From: Candidatus Roseilinea sp.
GTDB lineage: Bacteria; Chloroflexota; Anaerolineae; J036; Brachytrichaceae
Assembly (NCBI GenBank): GCA_025998955.1
Contig: AP024676.1
Coordinates: forward strand, 3,968,001 to 4,032,000
DNA length: 64,000 nt
Direction of reading: 5' to 3'
Part shown: piece after piece, positions 17,176 to 25,868 of the stretch
Layout: each line of letters begins with the position of its first letter
How positions within the stretch are numbered: position 1 is the stretch's first letter
Position numbers and translations under genes: made by a program
The notes under the pieces: model-generated
What the model was told of the DNA's origin: nothing
Database searches by the model: none
What the model saw: only the letters and a program-made list of their open reading frames with translations

Positions 17176-18192
17176 TCACCCGGATGACTGGCTTTTGTAG
17201 CCGTGTGGATGCGTCCGGTGCCACTCCCACGCGCTGCGGATGATTTCCTCTAGGCTGGCGTACTTCGGCTCCCAGCCGAGCTCGCGCTGGATGGCCTCCG
17301 ACGAGGCGATGAGCACAGCCGGGTCGCCCGGCCGGCGCGGGCCGACGACCGCCGGAATCGGGTGGCCGGTCACCTTGCGCGCCGTCTCGATGACTTCCTT
17401 TACCGTGTAGCCCTTGCCGTTGCCCAGGTTGTATTTGCGCGTCCCCAGCCGGTCGAGCGCCTCCATGGCCAGAATATGCGCGTGCGCCAGGTCAATGACA
17501 TGGATGTAATCGCGCACGCATGTGCCATCTTTGGTCGGATAATCGTCGCCGAAGATGGTGATGTGCGGCCGCTGGCCCAGCGCCACCTGCAGCACGAGCG
17601 GGATGAGGTGTGTCTCAGGGTTGTGATCTTCGCCGCGATCGGGCGAGTCACCACAGGCGTTGAAGTAGCGCAGGCAAGCATATTTCAACCCATAGATTCG
17701 GTTGAACCAATACAGCATGCGCTCGATGAAGAATTTGCTCTCACCATAGGGCGAACCGGGGATGATGGGAAAGTGCTCGTCTATCGCGTCGAACTTCCTG
17801 TCCGCCGGTAGGTCGAACAGGTTGGCCGTGGACGAGAGGATGAAGCGTTTCACATTGTGCGCGATTGCCTCCTCGAGCAAATTGGCAGCGTTCACCAAGT
17901 TGTCGCGCAGATACATCAACGGCTTCTCCATGCTCTCGCCGACCAGCGTATAGGACGCGAAGTGCATGATGCCATCAATGCCGGGGTGGTCGTCGAACAA
18001 GGCTTTGACGGCGGCCTTATCGGCCAGATCGCCCTGCACGAATTTAGCTTTGGGATGGACGGCTTCGGCGTGACCTTGATACAGGTTGTCGAACACGACG
18101 ACCTCGTAGCCGGCGTTGACGAGTTCTTGCGTGGTAATGCTGCCGATATAGCCGGCGCCGCCGGTGACGAGAATTTTGTTGAGTGATTTCAT
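17176..18192 (-). CDS. galE: UDP-glucose 4-epimerase
   Basis: Interconverts UDP-glucose and UDP-galactose with bound NAD, feeding polysaccharide and Leloir metabolism. The 338-residue protein starts M-K-S-L-N-K, then the Rossmann motif G-G-A-G-Y-I-G-S. Catalytic Ser is in L-S-S-T-A-N and the Y-x-x-x-K pair in Y-G-E-S-K. Substrate-site motifs L-R-Y-F-N-A-C-G and R-D-Y-I-H-V-x-D-L-A-x-A-H are complete. The usual A-x-V-Y-G after the serine is N-L-F-D here, a mild divergence also seen in other extended SDR epimerases. I chose ATG 18192; a 17-residue upstream extension has no homology-like features. Confidence 0.93.
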   Translation of the reverse strand: MKSLNKILVTGGAGYIGSITTQELVNAGYEVVVFDNLYQGHAEAVHPKAKFVQGDLADKAAVKALFDDHPGIDGIMHFASYTLVGESMEKPLMYLRDNLVNAANLLEEAIAHNVKRFILSSTANLFDLPADRKFDAIDEHFPIIPGSPYGESKFFIERMLYWFNRIYGLKYACLRYFNACGDSPDRGEDHNPETHLIPLVLQVALGQRPHITIFGDDYPTKDGTCVRDYIHVIDLAHAHILAMEALDRLGTRKYNLGNGKGYTVKEVIETARKVTGHPIPAVVGPRRPGDPAVLIASSEAIQRELGWEPKYASLEEIIRSAWEWHRTHPHGYKSQSSG

Positions 18193-18289
18193 GGCGAAGT
18201 TGCTTTGCACGAGTTCATCCGGTGGAGCGCACTGCGCGCCCACAGGAGAGTCGGGCGAACGTCCCGAGGCTGCACGCGGGCCGGCATGC

Positions 18290-19672
18290 TCATGCGCTCA
18301 GCGCTGCGTCTAGCGCCTCGCCTAGGCTGCGCACCGGCAGCAACTGCAGCCCCTCCGGCGGGCGCTCGATCTTGCGCACGGTCTTGGGCAGGATGCAGCG
18401 CCTGAAGCCGAGTTTGGCGGCTTCGTTCAGGCGCTGGTTGAGCTGGCCGACGCTGCGGATCTCGCCGCTCAGTCCCACCTCGCCCACCACGGCAACCTCG
18501 GCCGGCACCGGCGCACCCCTGTGCGCGCTGGCGATGGCGAGTGCGGCGGCCAGGTCGGCTGCCGGCTCGTCAATCGTCAGACCGCCTACGACGTTGACGA
18601 ACACATCCTGGTCATGTAGCCGGATGCCGACGCGCTTGCCCAGCACGGCGATCAGCAGGAAGAGCCGGTTGTAATCGAAGCCGTTGGCCGTGCGGCGCGG
18701 CATCGGGTTCTGCGTGGGGCTGGTCAATGCCTGAACCTCCACCAGCAACGGGCGCGTGCCCTCCATTGTCACGGCGACCGTGCTGCCTGGCGCGTGCATG
18801 AGGCGCTCGGCCAGGAAGGCCTCGCTGGGGTTGAGCACCTCGCGCATGCCGTCACCGGCCATCTCGAACACGCCCACCTCGCTGGTCGCGCCGAAGCGAT
18901 TCTTCATGCTGCGCAGCACGCGGAATGACTGGAAGCGATCGCCTTCCAGTTGCAGCACCGTATCCACGATGTGCTCGAGCACCTTTGGCCCGGCGATGTT
19001 GCCCTCCTTGGTCACGTGGCCGACGATGAACACCGCCACGTTGCTGGCTTTGGCGATTGCCTGTAGCCGCTGCGCGCTCTCGCGCACCTGCGTGACCGTG
19101 CCGGGCGACGACTGCAGGCCATCCACATACATTGTCTGGATCGAGTCCACAATGCACAGCTTGGGCTTCATGGTCTCGATCGCGTGCACGACCGCGTCTA
19201 GATTCGTCTCGGTGAGCAGATAAAGCTCGCTATCCCCCACGCCCAGTCGCTCGGCGCGCATCTTGATTTGCTGGGCGCTCTCTTCGCCGCTGACGTAGAG
19301 GGTTGGGCCAATGTGCTTGGCGACGAGCACTGCGCTCTGTAGCAGCAACGTGCTCTTGCCGATGCCCGGATCGCCACCGATCAGCACGAGCGAACCGGGC
19401 ACAATGCCGCCGCCCAGCACGCGGCTGAACTCGCCGATGGGCAGCGGCAGCCGCTGGATCGCGTCGGCGCGAAGGTCGGCCAGTTTCTGCGGCACAGCGC
19501 TCGGCGCAGGCGCACGCCGGCCTGCGACCGCCGACCGTTCCTCGACCACCTCCTCGACCAGCGTGTTCCACTCACCGCACTCCGGGCACTTGCCCGACCA
19601 GCGCGCGTGCACGCTGCCGCAGTTGGTGCAGACGTATTGCGTCTTCAGCTTGGGTGCAGCCGGCTTCGGCAT
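18290..19672 (-). CDS. radA: DNA repair protein RadA/Sms
   Basis: A RecA-like ATPase that helps branch migration and processing of recombination intermediates. The 460-residue protein has an N-terminal C4 zinc finger (Cys15, Cys18, Cys29, Cys32). Walker A follows as G-D-P-G-I-G-K-S-T near 100-108, then the RadA-specific K-N-R-F-G motif, and a C-terminal Lon-protease-like domain (F-V-N-V-V-G-G-L near 385). All hallmarks are intact. A TAAACT -10-like hexamer ends 6 nt before the ATG and no ribosome binding site is seen, so the mRNA may be leaderless. It lies upstream of galE but with a 98-bp gap. Confidence 0.97.
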   Translation of the reverse strand: MPKPAAPKLKTQYVCTNCGSVHARWSGKCPECGEWNTLVEEVVEERSAVAGRRAPAPSAVPQKLADLRADAIQRLPLPIGEFSRVLGGGIVPGSLVLIGGDPGIGKSTLLLQSAVLVAKHIGPTLYVSGEESAQQIKMRAERLGVGDSELYLLTETNLDAVVHAIETMKPKLCIVDSIQTMYVDGLQSSPGTVTQVRESAQRLQAIAKASNVAVFIVGHVTKEGNIAGPKVLEHIVDTVLQLEGDRFQSFRVLRSMKNRFGATSEVGVFEMAGDGMREVLNPSEAFLAERLMHAPGSTVAVTMEGTRPLLVEVQALTSPTQNPMPRRTANGFDYNRLFLLIAVLGKRVGIRLHDQDVFVNVVGGLTIDEPAADLAAALAIASAHRGAPVPAEVAVVGEVGLSGEIRSVGQLNQRLNEAAKLGFRRCILPKTVRKIERPPEGLQLLPVRSLGEALDAALSA

Positions 19673-19678
19673 AGCCGC

Positions 19679-19684
19679 AGTTTA
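19679..19684 (-). promoter_or_regulatory. -10-like element upstream of radA
   Basis: TAAACT on the minus strand, ending 6 nt before the radA ATG. Transcription would begin at or within a base of the start codon. Confidence 0.4.
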
Positions 19685-19752
19685 GCACGGATGTTCTGCT
19701 CGAAGCGACTGCGCATCGCGCCGAGGTTCGAATCGTTTCGCGAGGTTGCCTG

Positions 19753-20427
19753 CTAACGTGCCGAGCGCATCGCTTCGGCCATCTTCTCCGGCCCGATAAT
19801 GTGTGCCAGTGCTCTCAGTGCATCCGGCTCTTCCGCCCACAACCAGTCCACGTGCAACCATAAGCTGGGGATAACGGTAGAGCGATACGTGCCGTCGTCA
19901 GCAATGGGCACGGGACGATAGCGACCGCGAGCGTCGAGGACATAGAAGTCCGCTCGTTGGCGATTCGGGCGAGGATCAATGATCCAATATTCGCGCACAT
20001 CGGCATCCTGATATTCGTAGAACTTTTCGCTGCGATCGCCGGATACGCTTTCTTCAGATACAACTTCGATAACGAGATCGGCCGGACCGTTGAGTTGGTC
20101 GGGCGTGATGCGATCGAGATGATCGGAGGTAACGACCATCACATCGGGTTCGCGACCGGGACCGTCGGGGATGGCTCGCATGACGAACGGCGCGCTGCGG
20201 AGGACGCCCGACATCATGATGCGTAGGTAGAGTCCTAGCACCTGGATCAAGAAATCCACGACGCGCTGGTGATCGTTCTTGACGGCCATGACGGTGACGT
20301 CTCCATTCACCCATTCGGCGATACCTGGATGCTCCCACTTGAGAAATTCATCGTAGGTCATGCGCAGTCGGGTCGGTGTCTGCGGCGTGGGGACGTTGAC
20401 TTGAGAAGGGGTGCTAATCGCTTCCAT
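19753..20427 (-). CDS. Uma2-family (DUF820) restriction-endonuclease-like protein
   Basis: A 224-residue protein of the Uma2/DUF820 family, expanded in cyanobacteria and Chloroflexota. It shows the N-terminal M-T-Y-D-E-F-L-K-W segment and the nuclease-like core R-E-P-D-V-M-V-V, followed by D-L-V-I-E-V-V-S-E-E-S. It then has the D-R-x-x-K-F-x-E-Y-x-x-A-x-V-x-E-Y-W-I-I-D-P motif. This conserves the D..E-V..K arrangement of a PD-(D/E)XK fold. The biological target is unknown, and the family is often linked to mobile or multi-copy genes. I chose ATG 20427; a TTG two codons upstream is possible. Confidence 0.88.
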   Translation of the reverse strand: MEAISTPSQVNVPTPQTPTRLRMTYDEFLKWEHPGIAEWVNGDVTVMAVKNDHQRVVDFLIQVLGLYLRIMMSGVLRSAPFVMRAIPDGPGREPDVMVVTSDHLDRITPDQLNGPADLVIEVVSEESVSGDRSEKFYEYQDADVREYWIIDPRPNRQRADFYVLDARGRYRPVPIADDGTYRSTVIPSLWLHVDWLWAEEPDALRALAHIIGPEKMAEAMRSAR

Positions 20428-20475
20428 CTCCAACTTGCCTAGAACCGGATTCTAGCAGCACAAAGCGACCTTCAT

Positions 20476-20610
20476 TCAACGCGCGTGGACGTAGCGCACG
20501 GTGATCGTTGCATGGGTATAGAGTGGGCTCATTGCGCCGCAGGCGGTGAATAGCAGCGCCGTAGTGAGCATCGTGATTGCGATCGCCTGGAAAGCCTTCT
20601 TGTGCGACAT
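20476..20610 (-). CDS. Small putative lipoprotein, 44 aa
   Basis: A short open frame with a good ribosome binding site (AGAGGA, 9 nt before ATG). It encodes a textbook lipoprotein leader: M-S-H-K-K, a hydrophobic stretch, and L-F-T-A-C as lipobox (slightly off consensus because of Phe). A tail of about 20 residues ends in R-Y-V-H-A-R. After processing, the mature peptide would be about 20 residues on the outer face of the membrane. No family is recognised. It lies between the divergent Uma2 and lipoprotein genes. Confidence 0.5.
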   Translation of the reverse strand: MSHKKAFQAIAITMLTTALLFTACGAMSPLYTHATITVRYVHAR

Positions 20611-20691
20611 GCCGTGAATTCCTCTGCATGAATTGTCGAATCATCGCGCAATCACCGCATGACGGGTGGGCAATCGCTCGAGGGCAACTGT

Positions 20692-20697
20692 TATACT
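20692..20697 (+). promoter_or_regulatory. -10 element of a leaderless start
   Basis: TATACT ends 7 nt before ATG 20705. No Shine-Dalgarno is present. This helps select 20705 rather than the upstream in-frame ATG at 20666. Confidence 0.55.
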
Positions 20698-20704
20698 GAC
20701 CACG

Positions 20705-21967
20705 ATGGTTCGACGCGAGTGGGTGCTGCTTGCGCTCATGGGCGCGCTCGCGGCCTGTGCTTTCAACGCTCAGCCGGTGAGTGACGTGGTGGTCGCGCCG
20801 AGCGTCATCAGCCCGAATGCGGATGGCCAAAATGACCTGGCGCGGATCAGCTACCGGGTCAATGCGCCGGCGCGGATCTCGATCTACCTGACTGATCGCC
20901 AAGGCCGGCGCTACGACATCCGCCGAGACATCGAGCGGCCGGCCATCCCTCGGCCATACGAATACCTGTTCAACGGCATCGTCGAGGATGGCCGCCTGTT
21001 GCCGGACGGCGAATACACCTGGACGCTGGAAGCGACGGCGCGCGATGGCCGGACGGTGACGCACACCGGCACGCTCACCATCACCGGCGCCGACGTGCCC
21101 TTCCCCAAGATCGAGGAGTTCACCGTCTCGACGAACGTCATCACGCCCAACCGCGACGCGATAGACGACCACGTCTACATCAACGTGTTCATCTCACAGC
21201 CGGCCAAGCTGCGCGTATATGTGATCGGCCCGGATAACTTCCGCTACGATGTGCCGCGTCAGGAAGGGCTATTGCAGCGACTGCCGGTGGACGAGGTATT
21301 GCCGGCTGGGCGCTACTTCTACGACTACGACGGCGGCATAGACCTGGGCGCCGATCCACCGCCCGACGGCCAGTACATCATCGTCGCCGAGGTCGAGGAC
21401 TTGATCGGGCAGCGGGACGTCGTTACCGCGCCGCTTACGATCGCCGACAGCGGCCGACCGATGGCCGAGATCGTGCTGCAGCCCAACGGCAACGGCATCC
21501 AGTGGTCCGGCGTGGGCGCGACGCCGGAGTTGACAATGAAGCTCGGCGACACACTCTACTTCACGACCACGATCCGCAACGTCAGCAGCACGCCTATCCG
21601 CACTGCCGGCCCGTTCGACCCGGACGACTGCTACGCCATGGATATCAACCGCTACACCAAGGGCTTCCCGGAAGAGCCCGGGGTGTGGCGCGTGGGTGTG
21701 GACTTCGAGACCAACACCGGCGAAGATCATCCCTGGCGCTGGGGCGTGGGCACGCTCGACGAGCTGGAGATCGTCGAGCGCGACGGTGTGAAGTTGTACT
21801 ATCTGCCGCCCAACAAGCAGGTGGTCGTGCGGGGCTGCATCGTCCTCAATCGCGTGCCGGTGCGCAACCCGTTTCGCATCTGGGGCGCGCTGATCCAGGA
21901 GCAGGTCGAGATCGCGCCCATCAACAGCCGCGTCACGCCGATCCTGGTGACGCTGGTCGAGCCGTGA
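20705..21967 (+). CDS. Putative lipoprotein with Ig-like/FlgD-type modules
   Basis: A 420-residue exported protein. The leader M-V-R-R-E-W-V-L-L-A-L-M-G-A-L-A-A-C ends in a good lipobox (L-A-A-C), predicting a lipid-anchored surface protein. Two beta-sandwich modules follow, each starting with an S-P-N-A-D-G or T-P-N-R-D-A-type loop (V-I-S-P-N-A-D-G-Q-N-D near residue 38, V-I-T-P-N-R-D-A-I-D-D near 145). This is the pattern of FlgD-like and gliding-motility-type Ig domains that bind calcium or peptidoglycan-associated partners. The C-terminal 150 residues are another beta domain without a recognised family. It may be co-expressed with the glycosyltransferase 18 bp downstream. Confidence 0.75.
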   Translation: MVRREWVLLALMGALAACAFNAQPVSDVVVAPSVISPNADGQNDLARISYRVNAPARISIYLTDRQGRRYDIRRDIERPAIPRPYEYLFNGIVEDGRLLPDGEYTWTLEATARDGRTVTHTGTLTITGADVPFPKIEEFTVSTNVITPNRDAIDDHVYINVFISQPAKLRVYVIGPDNFRYDVPRQEGLLQRLPVDEVLPAGRYFYDYDGGIDLGADPPPDGQYIIVAEVEDLIGQRDVVTAPLTIADSGRPMAEIVLQPNGNGIQWSGVGATPELTMKLGDTLYFTTTIRNVSSTPIRTAGPFDPDDCYAMDINRYTKGFPEEPGVWRVGVDFETNTGEDHPWRWGVGTLDELEIVERDGVKLYYLPPNKQVVVRGCIVLNRVPVRNPFRIWGALIQEQVEIAPINSRVTPILVTLVEP

Positions 21968-21985
21968 TGCGAAAAGTCGGCCGCG

Positions 21986-22870
21986 ATGCTCGTCGTTATC
22001 ATCGTCTCATGGAACGTGCGCGACTTGCTGCGCGCGTGCCTAAATTCGCTGATCGCAGATCTGAACAGCACCGGCACTGCGAGCCGGATCGTCGTCGTGG
22101 ACAGCGCCTCTGCCGACGGCACGCCGGCTATGGTGCGCGCCGAGTTCCCCTCGGTCGAGTTGATCGCCTGCGAAGAGAACATCGGCTACGTCAAGGGCAA
22201 CAACGTCGCGCTGGCGAGATTAGAGATCGGAGATCGGAGATTGAACCAATCTCCGATCTCCGATCTCCAATCCCAATTCGCCTGGCTCCTAAACCCCGAC
22301 ACGGTTGTGCATCCCGGCGCGACGAAGGCGCTGATGGACTTCATGCAGGCGCGTCCGCGCTGTGGCCTATGCGGTCCGAAGCTGCTCAACCCCGACGGTA
22401 GCCTACAACACGGCGCGTTTGCGCTGCCGGGTCTGGTGCAACTTGCGCTCGAAACGCAGCCCGTCCTATGGCGATTCCGCAACACCTGGCTCGACGGCCG
22501 CTACTCCGCGGCGCGATACGGCGGCCCACCGTTTCGCATCGGTCACCCGCTCGGCGCGGCGATGTTCGCGCGCGTCGAGGCCATCCGGCAGGTCGGCCTA
22601 CTGGACGAGGGCTTCGAGATGTATGCCGAGGAGGTGGACTGGGCGATGCGCATGCGTAAGGCCGGCTGGGAGATCTGGTGTGTGCCGCAGGCGGTGGTCA
22701 CGCACTATGGCGGCGCGAGCAGCGGCCAGGCCGGCGAGCGCGCCGAGCGGCTCAAGTGGCGCAGCCGGCAGCGCTACTACCGTAAGCACTACACACCGCT
22801 CAAGCGCTGGTTGGCGATGCGACTGGTGCCGGCGCAATATCGAGTGAACCGCGGTGGCGAAACGGATTGA
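21986..22870 (+). CDS. GT2-family glycosyltransferase with palindromic repeat insertion
   Basis: A 294-residue GT-A fold transferase, probably rhamnosyl/galactofuranosyl-type, acting at the cytoplasmic face in polysaccharide synthesis. Visible motifs are V-S-W-N near the start, V-V-D-S-A-S-A-D-G, E-N-I-G-Y-V-K-G-N-N, the metal-binding L-L-N-P-D-T, and Y-A-E-E-V-D-W-A-M-R near 215. Between N-N-V-A-L-A-R and A-W-L-L-N-P-D there are about 20 extra residues (79-98), encoded by a perfect 21-bp inverted repeat. These modules usually join directly through a short strand. The frame is kept, so the enzyme may tolerate the loop. The 3' end overlaps the next gene by 17 bp. Confidence 0.9.
   Translation: MLVVIIVSWNVRDLLRACLNSLIADLNSTGTASRIVVVDSASADGTPAMVRAEFPSVELIACEENIGYVKGNNVALARLEIGDRRLNQSPISDLQSQFAWLLNPDTVVHPGATKALMDFMQARPRCGLCGPKLLNPDGSLQHGAFALPGLVQLALETQPVLWRFRNTWLDGRYSAARYGGPPFRIGHPLGAAMFARVEAIRQVGLLDEGFEMYAEEVDWAMRMRKAGWEIWCVPQAVVTHYGGASSGQAGERAERLKWRSRQRYYRKHYTPLKRWLAMRLVPAQYRVNRGGETD
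22223..22267. repeat. Perfect 21-bp inverted repeat inside the GT2 gene
   Basis: Arms at 22223-22243 and 22247-22267 are exact reverse complements with a 3-base loop (AAC). Each arm is itself a tandem of GATCGGA-type heptamers. This is a strong cruciform/hairpin, placed where GT2 enzymes have no insertion. Confidence 0.95.
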
Positions 22871-23417
22871 ACGTGCCCGGCTGAGCATCGCCGCCGGTAA
22901 CGCCATCCAGGGCACGATGTTGGCCGGCGGCATCGCGGCGCTTGCGTTGAGCACGAGCGATGCCGCAATCCCGGCGCGCACGGTCAGCATGATCGCCGGT
23001 TATCTGCTGATCTACTTCGGCGCGCATGCGCCGGCGCATTGGCTGGTTGGTCGGCTAGCCGGCATTCGATTCACACACTACTCCATCGGCGGAGCGACGC
23101 ACGCGGCGCTGTATCCGCCCGGCATGCGCCAACTCTTCGAGCGCTTGCCCTTCTTCGCCGTGCACGTGGACAAGACATCGCTGCGCACGGCTTCGCCTTT
23201 GGGTCAGGCGATGATGTTCGGCGCGGGCATGACCAGCTCGGCGTTGTTGTGCACGTTGGCAGCCGCCTGGTGCGCCGTCGGCGGTGCACCGGGCGGCGTC
23301 GTTTTGCTCATCGCCAATGCAATCTGGTTCGCCGGCGCACTGGTCGCCGAGATGCGCACCCGCGGCGATTACGCCAAAGCGGCACAAGCACTGGTATTCA
23401 GGCAGCAGGACCGATGA
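22854..23417 (+). CDS. Conserved membrane protein of unknown function
   Basis: A 187-residue protein with about four hydrophobic segments (residues of about 15-35, 42-62, 120-145 and 150-170). Between the second and third is a histidine-bearing loop: F-G-A-H-A-P-A-H-W-L-V-G, then F-T-H-Y-S-I-G-G. The two closely spaced histidines at a membrane border recall metal-binding integral membrane proteins, but there is no HExxH, so I assign no activity. The start is GTG overlapping the GT2 gene by 17 bp, so the two are probably translationally coupled. The end is 4 bp from the convergent esterase gene. Confidence 0.65.
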   Translation: MAKRIERARLSIAAGNAIQGTMLAGGIAALALSTSDAAIPARTVSMIAGYLLIYFGAHAPAHWLVGRLAGIRFTHYSIGGATHAALYPPGMRQLFERLPFFAVHVDKTSLRTASPLGQAMMFGAGMTSSALLCTLAAAWCAVGGAPGGVVLLIANAIWFAGALVAEMRTRGDYAKAAQALVFRQQDR

Positions 23418-23421
23418 CGTG

Positions 23422-24084
23422 TCAGCATTGCTGTTGCGCCAGCCAAGTGTAGAGCTTCGGGTTGGCGTAGGTGCGCGTCCAGCAGTCGTGGCCGGCATCG
23501 GGATAGACCGTCAGCCGGACGTTGCCGCCGCAACTGCGCAGCTTTCGCACCAAAATGCGCGACTCGCTGGGCGGCACGATCTTGTCCTTTGCGCCGTGGA
23601 ACGCCCACACCGGCGTATAGCGCAGGCCGCACACGCGCTCCGGATAGCCGAGCAGGGCATTGAACCCGCCACAGACGGGGACGACTGCGGCGAAGCGTTC
23701 GGGATGCTCGCTGCCCAGATACCAGGCGCCGTAGCCGCCCATGCTCAGGCCGGTCAGATACACGCGCGTCGGGTCTACAGCATAGCGCTTCATCACATCG
23801 TCCAGCAGCATGAGCAGCGCGTCGGCCTGCATCAGCCAGGTCGTGTATTCAGGGCATTGAGGCGAGACGACGATGAAGGGAAAGTCCGGCCATTGCTCGA
23901 TCACCTTCGGGATGCCGTGGCGCTTCACCATCGCTGGGTCCGAGCCGCGTTCGCCCGAGCCGTGCAGAAACAGGATGAGTGGGAACTTTCCCCGGCGGGA
24001 ATAGTCGGGTGGCAAGTGCAACAGATAGTCGAGGCTAAGGATGCGCGTGACGCGCCGGGAGAACGTGTGTGAGGTCTGTGTCAT
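23422..24084 (-). CDS. Alpha/beta-hydrolase (esterase/phospholipase-like)
   Basis: A 220-residue serine hydrolase. The fold runs from L-I-L-F-L-H-G-S-G-E-R-G (oxyanion loop) near residue 40, through the nucleophile elbow G-L-S-M-G-G-Y-G near 113-120, to an acid in H-G-A-K-D-K-I-V-P and a histidine in D-A-G-H-D-C-W. This pattern matches the predicted-peptidase/PHB-depolymerase-like group, often found with feruloyl or acyl-ester substrates. No signal peptide is seen, so it is probably cytoplasmic. It overlaps the upstream metallophosphoesterase by 4 nt, forming the tail of the prfB-phosphoesterase-esterase transcript. Confidence 0.85.
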   Translation of the reverse strand: MTQTSHTFSRRVTRILSLDYLLHLPPDYSRRGKFPLILFLHGSGERGSDPAMVKRHGIPKVIEQWPDFPFIVVSPQCPEYTTWLMQADALLMLLDDVMKRYAVDPTRVYLTGLSMGGYGAWYLGSEHPERFAAVVPVCGGFNALLGYPERVCGLRYTPVWAFHGAKDKIVPPSESRILVRKLRSCGGNVRLTVYPDAGHDCWTRTYANPKLYTWLAQQQC

Positions 24085-24698
24085 GGCATGTCAGGCAATT
24101 CGAGGATGCGGTAAGGGTGCACATTCACGACCAGCGTTTCATCCAGACGCGTCTCTCGTGCTTGCATCGGCGCGTAGTTGCGGTGTTGATGGCCGTGCAG
24201 CCACAAGCGCGGCTTGAACGCCTTGGCCAGCCAGTTGAATGCGTCGAAGCCGATGTGCGCCGGATCGCTGCCGTCATGGATGCCCCGCAGGGGCGCATGG
24301 CTGATCACGATGTCGGCGCCGCGCCCCCAGCGCGCCAGGCCTTGTGCCATCTTGCGGGCCAGCCAAAACGCGCGCAGCCATTGATCGCTCTGCGTGTATT
24401 GGAAAGGTGCGCCAGGTTTATAGCGCGGGCTGCCTTCCAAGCCTGCCAGTCGTAGTGCACCCAGCCGATAGCGCTGCAGGTCGAGGTTGACCCACCCCTC
24501 CGGCCCGCGCCGATCTTCTCGGTCGTGGTTACCATGCACGTAGAAGCAGGGCTTGCCCAGCATCGTCGCGATGTATTCCAGGTAGTCATTGGGCAGGTCG
24601 CCGCAGCTCAATACGATGTCCACGTCTTGGCAGCGTTCTGCAAGCTGCGGGCTGTGGATCCACGAGACGACCTCATCGCTGACGGCGAGTATCTTCAT
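24081..24698 (-). CDS. Calcineurin-like metallophosphoesterase
   Basis: A 205-residue binuclear metal phosphoesterase. Metal ligands appear in V-S-D-E at the N-terminus (the usual D-x-H lacks its His), then S-C-G-D-L-P-N-D-Y (G-D block), V-H-G-N-H-D (G-N-H-D/E block) near 55-60, I-S-H-A-P near 130, and H-G-H-Q-H. Replacing the first D-x-H by S-D-E-V resembles the YfcE/Icc-type group. Substrate is unknown. It overlaps the 3' end of prfB by 26 bp and the esterase start by 4 bp. Confidence 0.85.
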   Translation of the reverse strand: MKILAVSDEVVSWIHSPQLAERCQDVDIVLSCGDLPNDYLEYIATMLGKPCFYVHGNHDREDRRGPEGWVNLDLQRYRLGALRLAGLEGSPRYKPGAPFQYTQSDQWLRAFWLARKMAQGLARWGRGADIVISHAPLRGIHDGSDPAHIGFDAFNWLAKAFKPRLWLHGHQHRNYAPMQARETRLDETLVVNVHPYRILELPDMP

Positions 24699-25810
24699 GC
24701 GCTTCTCTAATCTCTTTCAAATACGCCTCCATGAACGCATCCAAATCGCCGTCGAGCACCTCGTCGGTTTGGCTGGTTTCGTAGCCGGTGCGCGTGTCTT
24801 TCACGAGCCGGTAGGGATGCAGCACGTAGTTGCGGATCTGGTTGCCAAATTCCGCATCCACGTGTTCGCCGCGCAATCGGCGTAGCTCGGCTTCGCGCCT
24901 GCGCTCCTCCAGCTCTTGTAGCCGCACCTTCAGGATGTGCATCGCGCGCTCGCGGTTCTGCGTCTGGCTGCGCTGATCTTGGCAGGTGACGACGATGCCG
25001 GTGGGGATGTGTTTGATGCGCACAGCGCTCTCGTTCTTCTGCACGTTTTGTCCGCCGGCGCCCTGCGAACGATACGTGTCTATCTCCAGATCGTTCGGGT
25101 TGATCTCGATGTGGATGTCACTGTCCTGGATGTCGGGATATACGTCCACGCGGGCGAACGACGTTTCGCGCGTGTTGCCGGCGTTGAACGGCGACAGGCG
25201 CACCAGCCGATGCACGCCACGCTCGCTGCGCAGATAGCCGTAGGCGTAATCGCCGGAGATTTGCAGCGTCACGTTTTTGATGCCGGCCACCTCGGCGGGG
25301 GTGTAGTCAATCTCGCTCACCTTGAAGCCGTGTCGCTCCGCCCAGCGGAGATACATGCGATACAGCATCGCGGCCCAATCTTGTGCATCTACACCGCCGG
25401 CGCCCGGTTGGATCGAGAGGATGGCATCGGCGTGGTCATGCTTGCCGGAGAACATCAGCGCCCGCTCGGCGCGTTCGAGGGTCGCTTCCAGAGCAAGGAC
25501 TTCGCCCTCGGCATCGCGCATCGCCGCTTCGTCGCCACTCTCATCGGCCAGCTCGATCATCACCGCCGCGTCCGAAGCGCGCTTCGATAGTTGGCCATAG
25601 GCGTCCACGCTCGCCTTGAGCGTCGCCATTTCGCGCATCAACGCCTGGGCGCGGCCAGGGTCATTCCAAAAGTTTGCGTCCGATGCCAGCGTCTCGATCT
25701 CGCGAATGCGCTTCTCTTTCGCGGCGATGTCAAAGACGCTCCCGCAGGTCGGCGATGCGCGCCTGGGCATCGGCCAGCCTGTCTTTCAGTGGGGTTAGCG
25801 CTTCCAGCAT
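24673..25810 (-). CDS. prfB: Peptide chain release factor 2, programmed +1 frameshift
   Basis: Recognises UGA and UAA and releases the finished peptide. The gene starts at ATG 25810. After 26 codons it meets an in-frame TGA at 25732-25730, in the canonical slippery context CTT TGA C, preceded by the SD-like GGGAG three nt before CTT. A +1 shift at CTT continues D-I-A-A-K-E-K-R into the long frame, giving about 378 residues. The body has the class I RF features: L-V-R-L-S-P-F (the SPF anticodon-like motif of RF2) and G-A-G-G-Q-N-V-Q-K (GGQ). This is the well-known autoregulation of RF2 by its own stop codon, seen directly in the sequence. Confidence 0.96.
25729..25743 (-). promoter_or_regulatory. 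prfB programmed frameshift site
   Basis: GGGAG, a 3-nt spacer, then CTT-TGA-C on the minus strand. The UGA pauses translation when RF2 is scarce, the internal SD-like GGGAG promotes slippage, and reading resumes in +1 at GAC. It matches the classic bacterial arrangement. Confidence 0.93.
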
Positions 25811-25868
25811 AGTGAACTTGATGATAGCAGGAAAGCCCGGACGATTTCAAACCGGCCGAGCGCACGTT

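Noticed and set aside
19681..19752. tRNA-like GGTTCGAATC sequence
   Set aside because: Only the T-loop looks right. The arms do not pair and no acceptor stem or anticodon arm can be folded.
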